A DNA stretch of 64,000 nucleotides, taken from positions 70,322,517-70,386,516 of the forward strand of contig NC_092091.1 in assembly GCF_045679555.1 (NCBI RefSeq), given 5' to 3'. Below are positions 57,334-64,000 of this stretch, piece by piece. The stretch comes from Salvelinus alpinus (taxonomy: Eukaryota; Chordata; Actinopteri; Salmoniformes; Salmonidae). How positions within the stretch are numbered: the first letter of the stretch is position 1; each line of letters opens with the position of its first letter. The notes under the pieces are model-generated. The model worked only from the letters and a program-made list of their open reading frames with translations, ran no database searches and was not told where the DNA came from. The position numbers were made by a program, and so were the translations under genes.

Positions 57334-57791
57334 TGTCACGTTCGTCGTTACTTGAAAGAGAGAACCAAGGCGCAGCGTGATATAAATACATTCTTCTCTT
57401 TATTAGAAGAAGACAAACGAAACGAACACTATACAAACTAAATCAAAACAACAAACTGACGAACGTGAAGCTATACAAAACAAATAAGTGCAGACACTGG
57501 CAACATAGACATAGACAATCACCCACAACCTACCTAATGACTATGGCTGCCTAAATATGGCTCCCAATCAGAGACAACGATAGACAGCTGTCTCTAATTG
57601 AGAACCAATCTAGGCAACCATAGACTTACATAAACACCTACAATGAACACAACCCCATGAACTCTACAAACACCCCCTAGACAATACAAACACCCTCGAC
57701 GAGACAAAAACACACAAACATCCCCCATGTCACACCCTGACCTAACTAAAATAATAAAGAAAACAAAGATAACTAAGGCCAGGGCGTGACA
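57334..57791 (-). repeat. 3' LTR of element C
   Basis: Stem-loop arms 57558-57575 and 57590-57607. Lacks the six-base insertion present in the partner at about 59877. Confidence 0.93.
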
Positions 57792-57874
57792 GTACCCCCC
57801 CCCCCCCCCCCCCCAAAGGTGCGGACTCCGGCCGCAAAACCTGACACAGAAGGGGAGGGTCCGGGTGGGCCTTC

Positions 57875-59809
57875 CTACGGCGGCAGCTCGGGTGCGGGAC
57901 GTGGACCCCACTCCACCATAGTCAATACCCGCTTAGGTGGCCTCCGAGGAACGAGGACCCTTGCAGCGAGTCCCGGACTGAAGACCATCGTAGAGGGCGC
58001 CACTGGACGGAGGGGCAGCTCCGGACTGAGGGGCAACTCCGGACTGAGGGGCAACTCCGGCCTGGAGGGCAACTCATGACTGGAGGGCGGCTCATGACTG
58101 GAGGGCGGCTCATGACTGGAGGGCGGCTCATGACTGGAGGGCGGCTCATGACTGGAGGGCGGCTCATGACTGGAGGGCGGCTCATGACTGGAGGGCGGCT
58201 CATGACTGGAGGGCGGCTCCTGACTGGCGGGCGGCTCCTGACTGGCGGGCGGCTCTGGCAGCTCCTGACTGGCGGGCGGCTCTGGCAGCTCCTGACTGGC
58301 GGGCGGCTCTGGCACCTCCTGACTGGCGGGCGGCTCCTGACTGGCGGGCGGCTCTGGCAGCTCCTGACTGGCGGGCGGCTCTGGCGGCTCCTGACTGGCG
58401 GGCGGCTCTGGCGGCTCCTGACTGGCGGGCGGCTCTGGCGGCTCCTGACTGGCGGGCGGCTCTGGCGGCTCCTGACTGGCGGGCGGCTCTGGCGGCTTCT
58501 GACTGGCGGGCGGCTCTGGCGGCTCCTGACTGGCGGGCGGCTCTGGTGGCTCCTGACTGGCGGGCGGCTCTGGCGGCTCCTGACTGGCGGGCGGCTCTGG
58601 CGGCTCCTGGCTGGCGGGCGGCTCTGGCGGCTCCTGACTGACGGACGGCTCTAGCAGCTCCTGACTGACGGACGGCTCTGACGGCTCGGGACAGACGGGC
58701 GGCTCTGACGGCTCGGGACAGACGGACGGCTCAGATGGCGCTGGGCAGGCAGGCAGCTCAGATGGCGCTGGGCAGGCAGGCAGCTCAGATGGCGCTGGGC
58801 AGGCAGGCAGCTCAGATGGCGCTGGGCAGGCGGACAGCGCAGACGGCGCTGGGCAGACGGCAGACTCTGGCCGGCTGAGGCGCACAGTAGGCCTGGTACG
58901 TGGTGCCGGAACTGGTGGTACCGGGCTAAGGACACGCACCTCAAGGCTAGTGCGTGGAGGAGGAACAGGGCTCTGGAGACGCACTGGAAGCCTGGTGCGT
59001 GGTGTTGGCACTGGGGGTACTGGGCTGGGGCGGGGAGGTGGCGCCGGATATACCAGACCGTGCAGGCGTACTGGCTCCCTTGAGCACCGAGCCTGCCCAA
59101 CCTTACCTGGTTGAATGCTCCCCGTAGCATGACCAGTGCGGGGAGGTGGAATAACCCGCACTGGGCTGTGTTGGCGAACCGGGGACACCATGCGTAAGGC
59201 TGGTGCCATGTATGCCGGCCCGAGGAGACGTACTGGAGGCCAGATACGTTGAGCCGGCTTCATGGCACCTGGCTCGATGCCAACTCTAGCCCGGCCGATA
59301 CGTGGAGCTGGAATGTACCGCACCGGGCTAAGCACACGTACAGGAGACACCGTGCGCTCTTCCGCATAACACGGTGTCTGCCCGTACTCTCGCTCTCCAC
59401 GGTAAGCACGGGGAGTTGGCGCAGGTCTCCTACCTGACTTTGCCACACTCCCTCTTAGCCACCCCCCAAGAAATTTTTGGGGCTGACTCTCAGGCTTCCA
59501 GCCTCGCTTCCGTGCTGCCTCCTCATACCACCGCCTCTCGGCTCTAGCTGCCTCCAGCTCTTCACGAGGGCGGCGATACTCTCCAGCCTGAACCCAAGGT
59601 CCCTTACCGTCCAGTATTTCTTCCCAAGTCCATGAATCCTGTGTTCGCTGCTCCTGCTGCTGCTGCCGCTTACCACGCTGCTTGGTCCGAGTGTGGTGGG
59701 TGATTCTGTCACGTTCGTCGTTACGTGAAAGAGGGGACCAAGGCGCAGCGTGATATAAATACATTCTTCTCTTTATTAGAAGAAGACAAACGAAACGAAC
59801 ACTATACAA
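57875..59809 (-). CDS. Proline-rich tandem-repeat protein of LTR element C
   Basis: An unbroken frame of up to 644 codons and the best preserved of the three. The start is either the upstream LTR Met or, more likely, MYLYHAAPWSPLS at 59764, still within the 5' LTR. After the LTR come RDRITHHTRTKQRGKRQQQQ, a charged helical region (REELEAARAERRWYEEAARK), QKFLGG, then PRAYRGEREYGQTPCYAEER and [32 protein letters not shown] motifs, 9-residue units (PEPPASQEP) and 6-residue units (SSHEPP), and the end RVLTMVEWGPRPAPELPP. No membrane, protease or polymerase signature is visible. It may act as the coat-forming protein of the element, moved by another element's enzymes; this is inference. Confidence 0.65.
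   Translation of the reverse strand: MYSVRFVCLLLIKRRMYLYHAAPWSPLSRNDERDRITHHTRTKQRGKRQQQQEQRTQDSWTWEEILDGKGPWVQAGEYRRPREELEAARAERRWYEEAARKRGWKPESQPQKFLGGWLRGSVAKSGRRPAPTPRAYRGEREYGQTPCYAEERTVSPVRVLSPVRYIPAPRIGRARVGIEPGAMKPAQRIWPPVRLLGPAYMAPALRMVSPVRQHSPVRVIPPPRTGHATGSIQPGKVGQARCSREPVRLHGLVYPAPPPRPSPVPPVPTPRTRLPVRLQSPVPPPRTSLEVRVLSPVPPVPAPRTRPTVRLSRPESAVCPAPSALSACPAPSELPACPAPSELPACPAPSELPACPAPSEPSVCPEPSEPPVCPEPSEPSVSQELLEPSVSQEPPEPPASQEPPEPPASQEPPEPPASQEPPEPPASQEPPEPPASQKPPEPPASQEPPEPPASQEPPEPPASQEPPEPPASQEPPEPPASQELPEPPASQEPPASQEVPEPPASQELPEPPASQELPEPPASQEPPASQEPPSSHEPPSSHEPPSSHEPPSSHEPPSSHEPPSSHEPPSSHEPPSSHELPSRPELPLSPELPLSPELPLRPVAPSTMVFSPGLAARVLVPRRPPKRVLTMVEWGPRPAPELPP
58010..58830 (-). 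repeat. 18-bp and 27-bp tandem repeats in element C
   Basis: 18-bp units GACTGGAGGGCGGCTCAT, about eight from 58077; 27-bp units CTCCTGACTGGCGGGCGGCT plus CTGGCGG to about 58650; 27-bp units around GATGGCGCTGGGCAGGCAGG to 58830. Confidence 0.92.
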
Positions 59810-60170
59810 ACTAAATCAAAACAACAAACCGACGAACGTGAAGCTATACAAAACAAATAAGTGCAGACACTGGCAACTTACACATAGACATAGACAATCA
59901 CCCACAACCTACCTAATGACTATGGCTGCCTAAATATGGCTCCCAATCAGAGACAACGATAGACAGCTGTCTCTAATTGAGAACCAATCTAGGCAACCAT
60001 AGACTTACATAAACGCCTACAATGAACACAACCCCATGAACTCTACAAACACCCCCTAGACAATACAAACACCCTCGACGAGACAAAAACACACAAACAT
60101 CCCCCATGTCACACCCTGACCTAACTAAAATAATAAAGAAAACAAAGATAACTAAGGCCAGGGCGTGACA
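59707..60170 (-). repeat. 5' LTR of element C
   Basis: Minus-strand AATAAA lies near 59775, just upstream of the internal frame's Met. The internal side reads GAATCACCCACC; there is no TGG. Confidence 0.93.
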
Positions 60171-60544
60171 GGCTGTGAGTAACCCTTTGCCACAATTTGA
60201 AATCCTTGGACAATTTGTCCATTTGATGACAATGTAAATCCATTCACATACTTTTCATTCCTATGACTAGCTGGGCCAGGTTGAGAGAATCTGGTCCCAC
60301 TTTAAAAGGAACTACAGCATACGTAAAGATGTTATAAGCACTACATAGATGCTTCACAAATAATATATAATCTGACGTCAATCTATAAACAGTGTATTAA
60401 GGGTGACATAACAGCTCCCTATGTAGGGTGCATTGACAAAATGCAACTTCAACAGAAACGTATATAACATACATAAAATGCACTTCATAGATGCTTCACA
60501 AAAAATCTATGAGCTTTTTAAAGGGCAACATAACACTTTTTTTG

Positions 60545-60700
60545 TTTTGAGGCACACTGAACAGTGTCTGTGCCAACAGTTTAACATAAAGGGAGAGAGT
60601 GAAAGCATCTACATCCCTAAAACCTCCAGCCAAAGATCGGTACATTTTCAAAAAAGTTGTATTATACCAGTCCATCTGGGTGTGGAATTATAACATAGTA
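60545..60700 (+). pseudogene. Second lipoxygenase exon-1 fragment with intron start
   Basis: GGCACACTGAACAGTGTCT, then GGGAGAGAGTGAA, ACATCCCTAAAACC and the splice junction region (GATCGGTA) followed by AAAAAGTTGTATTATACCA, all as at 14865-14990. It overlaps in content with the exon piece at 57204-57330, so it is another copy. Indels and TAA in frame; the donor GTACAT is changed from GTAAGT. Confidence 0.8.
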
Positions 60701-60989
60701 TTGAAGGGTAATTCTACCACTTTTAAACCTCATATTCATTATCTCCAGCACCAAACCAATGTCTACATATGTGAAAACGGTGCGTTTCTATAATCTGTGG
60801 TTAAAAAGATGAGGAGTAAAGTCCTAACAAACGCAGGGTAGGACTAAAAGTAAGAAAAACACTGATTTCAAAACCTGCGATGTCACAAATGCCACATACA
60901 GTATTACAAATAAGCCTTGTCAATCAAAAATACACATTAAATATGAACTGTAATCATGTCCTCTTTAATGTCTTTAATCCTTTTTTTCT

Positions 60990-61335
60990 GCCATCCCCTT
61001 CTTTCCTCATCTACTCCCCTTCTTTCCTCCTCTACTCCCCTTCTTTCCTCATCTACTCCCCTTCTTTTCTCATCTACTCCCCTTCTTTCCTCATCTACTC
61101 CCCTTCTTTCCTCATCTACTCCCCTTCTTTCCTCATCTACTCCCCTTCTTTCCTCCTCTACTCCCCTTCTTTCCTCCTCTACTCCCCTTCTTTCCTCATC
61201 TACTCCCCTTCTTTCCTCCTCTACTCCCCTTCTTTCCTCATCTACTCCCCTTCTTTCCTCCTCTACTCCCCTTCTTTCCTCCTCTACTCCCCTTCTTTCC
61301 TCATCTACTCCCCTTCTTTCCTCCTCTACTCCCCC
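60990..61335 (+). repeat. 21-bp minisatellite in a segmental duplicate
   Basis: About 17 units of CCCCTTCTTTCCTCATCTACT with A/C variation at one position (TCATC or TCCTC). It stays open in several frames on both strands, which explains the long frames there. The following 61340-61500 matches 375-560. Confidence 0.96.
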
Positions 61336-61339
61336 TTTG

Positions 61340-61500
61340 TTCATCTGATTTCACCTGTTTTCTGGAACCCATCCAACTTCCCAGATGATTTCAACACACT
61401 GTATCACCTATCATGTCCTGTTGTTGTAGTGTTAAGAAACCTGTTGGCCCAGTTTACAGTACACATATTAACAGTGTTGGTTATCAGATCTTAATGAGTC
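61340..61500 (+). repeat. Segmental duplicate of 375-560
   Basis: Shares TGATTTCACCTGTTTTCTGG, CCCAGATGATTTCAACACA and CTATCATGTCCTGTTGTTGT with 375-475, about 61 kb apart in the same orientation. Confidence 0.85.
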
Positions 61501-61611
61501 TTTTGCACTAAAACTTGTCTTTTCTTACTGCCATTGGCTTTGCTTATAGCTGCTTTTTTGAGGAAAAGTGTACTTACTACAACGGTGATATGTAGTTGTC
61601 CTACCTAGCTA

Positions 61612-61676
61612 CCTTAAGATAAATGCAAGTCGCTCTGGATAAGAGCGTCTGCTAAATGACTCAAATGTAAAATGTA
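61612..61676 (+). repeat. SINE/LINE 3' tail
   Basis: GCAAGTCGCTCTGGATAAGA and GCGTCTGCTAAATGACTCAA: the same tail as the L2-type LINE at 49492 (minus strand). Confidence 0.75.
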
Positions 61677-61689
61677 GTAAGTAAGAACT

Positions 61690-62040
61690 TTTCATAGTGA
61701 GGAATTTAACTTCCTTGAGACACCTCTCTGGTTTAGTGGAATGAAAAAAACGTTTTTGTGAGGAGTGGAATGAGGAAAGCAAGAAATCTAGACCATAGAA
61801 AGGTACAGTACACTCTGCCAAGTTGGTATGCAGTATGTGAAACTTCCTTCATGTTTGATAAGTCACTCTCACTTTGATGATAAGATCTTAACAAGCTGGC
61901 TTCATAAGCCTGACTGTGAATGAATAAAATAATGTTGTCATCAATCCAATACGAAGATGGTTATATTTGGAGCTGGTGTTCACCAAATGCCTCTATTTCT
62001 TTGGGTCCCTCTGGCCACAGAGAAGAACTGGTGCCTCATT
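61690..62040 (-). repeat. Inverted copy of lipoxygenase flank blocks
   Basis: On the minus strand, 62030-61960 resembles 37498-37550 (CCAGAGGGA-CC, GAGGCATT-GGT-AACACCA) and 61745-61690 resembles the CCACTGAACCAGAGAGGTGT block upstream of the promoter. The pieces keep their order but are inverted. Confidence 0.5.
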
Positions 62041-62167
62041 TATAAACGTTGAGTATGTACAAAAAAATCATAAGAAATACCAAAACATGTGTTAGCCAGG
62101 TTTCATGCAAAAGCTGGCATTCATAAAAAGTGAACTTGACGTGAGAATACGCTTAGCTTTCCGCAAA

Positions 62168-62272
62168 CTTTAGACTATGCATACGCACAGTTTCTAATGG
62201 TTGAAGTATTGCATTGCAAACTTTAGACTATGCATACGCACAGTTTCTAATGGTTGAAGTATTGCATTGCAA
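62168..62272 (+). repeat. Two-unit tandem duplication of about 54 bp
   Basis: The stretch from GCAAACTTTAGACTATGCAT to GAAGTATTGCATT is present twice in direct succession without visible changes, a recent local duplication. Confidence 0.9.
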
Positions 62273-62426
62273 GCAAGCAAGTAGCTTAATAGTTTGTGAG
62301 ATATGATGATACACTTATTAACTTACTAGGTTCATTTCAATGGAACTGTCTCATGTAGTATTTCCAGTTTTAGCAGGTGAGTGTGGGAGTCAGGTGTAGA
62401 AACTCACCTAGGTACATTCTCATTAC

Positions 62427-62912
62427 TAAAAATTCTACACCCCCTTGTACTTCTTCACATTTTATTGTGTTACAAAGTGGGATTAAAATGGATTGAATTG
62501 TTATTTTTTGTCAACGATCAACACAACCTACTTTGAGGATTTCGAAAATCTCCCTGGTCTTTGTAGTTGAATCTGTGCTGGACATTCAATACTTGACTGA
62601 GGAACCTTACAGGTGTTGTGAGAATGAGGGACAGAGGAAGGGGTAGTCATTCAAAAATCATGTCATTATTTCACACAGAGTGAGTCCATATAACTTATTA
62701 TGTGATTTGTTAAGCCAATTTTTACTTCTGAAATAATTTAGGCTTGCCTAAACAAAGCGGGTGAATACTTATGCAATGACTATATTTTAGTTTAAATTTG
62801 TATAGGTATTTTATTTTGTGTAGCTCAAAAACAATAAAATAGAATTCAATCTATTTCAATCCCACGTTGTAATGCAAAAAATGTGAAAAAAGTTCAAGGG
62901 GGGTGTTGACTT
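62427..62912. mobile_element. Tc1-derived MITE
   Basis: Inverted ends ACACCCCCTTGTACTTCTTC and, from the right, ACACCCCCCTTGAACTTTTT. No transposase. It is flanked by an imperfect duplicate (GTGGGAGT...CTGTAGAAACTC at 62382 and 62957). Confidence 0.75.
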
Positions 62913-63059
62913 TCTATAGGCCCTTTTCTATAGGTACCTAGAACTGGTGTGTGTGGGAGTACGCTGTAGAAACTCCTCCAACCCCATCTAAATATAAATA
63001 GAGCTACGTAGCCAGTGATGTTTATCCAGCGCACAGTTAGTCTGATACGACACACCCAG

Positions 63060-63469
63060 GTAAGGGAAGCTTATTCATCATTTCTGTCAGTTAAATTCTG
63101 CACTGCCCTTTATGAGGATTTGAATGTGGTAGTTCCTTATGAACAGGACACAGGAGGCTGCTTGACACTACTTTTCTTTTTTGAGTTCAACCTTGGATGT
63201 AGAATAATTACATTGTAATTTGTTATATTGATTTGATTTTAAACATACTGTACATGTTATTTGGTACATACATGAACTAACATTTTTAATTTGTAAAAGA
63301 CTAGGAATATTTGGGTCATTCAAATCTTTTGGGTAGTGTAACTTCACTATACTGTATCTTTTTGTTATCAACTAATTTAAACATTCTTTCATAAAGAGCA
63401 CATGTTTTTTAATCATTTTTTATTAAGTTGAACATCTCAAGAGGTTATTAACAAAAAGAACTATAGTTT
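63060..63469. other. Noncoding, nothing recognised
   Basis: A/T-rich; short frames on both strands have no domain. Confidence 0.4.
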
Positions 63470-63645
63470 TCCTGTATATACACCCTCGTTATTGTTATTT
63501 TATTGTTGCTGTTTGTGTTTTTACTTTAGTTTATTTAGTAAATATTTTCTTAACTGCATTGTTGGTTAAGGTCTTGTAAATAAGAATTTCACGGTAAGGT
63601 CTACCTGTTGTATTCGGAGTGTGGAACAAATTAGATTTGAGGTAC
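63470..63645 (+). mobile_element. CR1/L2-group LINE 3' tail
   Basis: CCTGTATATACACCCTCGTT to GTATTCGGAGTGTGGAACAA: a diverged copy of the LINE tail seen at 22530 and 47240. 63646-64000 shows no feature. Confidence 0.7.
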
Positions 63646-64000
63646 CTATTATATTACAAATAAAGTAACAGGGTTGACAAATTCATCTTAAATCAGCCAT
63701 AAATCCATCCCCTCGTGACGGGGGAGTGGAAGCTTGTGTGAAACAGAGAAGGGCAATTGAAGGCAAGCTGCATGTTTTTTTTCCTTTTTTTTCTTCTATT
63801 TATCGTTACAAAAAATTATTCCTGTCTGACTATGGGTAACCAGGTTGACGTGCTATGCGCAACCCGCTCAGTTTCCCACCAAAAAACACGAGAAAATGGC
63901 CAAAAAGAGTAGAACCAGCTCACCTGCTTTCACACTTTGATTTGATTATTAGATGTTAAATGTTTCTTTAAAAAAATATATTTAAAAAGGAATAGTTTCA

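Larger units (their letters stand above)
57334..60170 (-). mobile_element. Full-length LTR element C without visible pol
   Basis: LTRs 57334-57791 (458 bp) and 59707-60170 (464 bp), flanked by GGCTG at 57329 and 60171. The minus strand carries the element: a 20-C run (57795-57814), that is a G-run polypurine tract, abuts the 3' LTR. The LTRs differ mainly by six bases near 59877. It is inserted in the decayed lipoxygenase exon. Confidence 0.93.

Noticed and set aside
58076-58654. 192-codon + strand frame within element C
   Set aside because: Same reason; it is made only of the repeat and has none of the conserved ends.
60990-61335. CRISPR-like appearance of regular repeats
   Set aside because: Units are contiguous with no spacers, and the setting is a vertebrate genome; it is a minisatellite. 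The same applies to the arrays in the LTR elements.
60880-61494. 204-codon + and 135-codon - frames over the 21-bp minisatellite
   Set aside because: A 21-bp period keeps several frames open; the unexpanded duplicate at 330-560 shows no such protein.

Overview
The window is teleost, almost certainly salmonid, nuclear DNA. The evidence is a vertebrate split gene embedded in dense salmonid-type repeats: several Tc1/mariner families (one of Sleeping Beauty type), a HpaI-type tRNA-derived SINE, CR1/L2-group LINEs, a DIRS-like remnant, a piggyBac-type element and many LTRs.

The one conventional gene is a lipoxygenase on the + strand (coding 14808-36139, 14 coding exons, 668 residues, every intron GT-AG). 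A TATA box at 11971 and a probable noncoding first exon ending at 12051 lie upstream, and a poly(A) signal lies at 36872. Four iron-binding side chains are in place (H365, H370, H545, N549). The C-terminal residue is Leu, not the usual Ile. The best family match is the ALOXE3/ALOX12B-like group. The introns carry nested Tc1 elements, a young LTR element (26233-29969) and a decayed DIRS-like element (31.5-34.0 kb).

Layout. 1-2.04 kb: stretches matching the 3' flank of the gene (37.0-37.6 kb, 46.7 kb) and the far end of the window (61 kb). 2.3-11.7 kb: two inverted copies of a noncoding element, then a LINE split by two insertions. 12-36.9 kb: the gene. 37-49 kb: duplicated flank pieces, LINE, hAT and Tc1 remnants. 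49-56.2 kb: a (CA)n tract, LINEs, a second full LTR element, a solo LTR and a gypsy fragment. 56.3-60.7 kb: a decayed second copy of the lipoxygenase promoter and first coding exon (stop at codon 4), broken by a third full LTR element, then another exon-1 fragment. 61-64 kb: a 21-bp minisatellite, a MITE and simple flank.

The most striking system is a family of LTR elements without visible pol: three full copies (26233-29969, 50623-53530, 57334-60170), each with a perfect 5-bp target duplication and a C/G-run polypurine tract. Each carries one long proline-rich reading frame that starts inside the 5' LTR and is built of 6- and 9-residue tandem repeats. Their LTRs, and two related solo LTRs, share a stem-loop. 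One LTR pair differs by a single base, so the family moved recently. No pol, no canonical primer-binding site and no known domain were seen.
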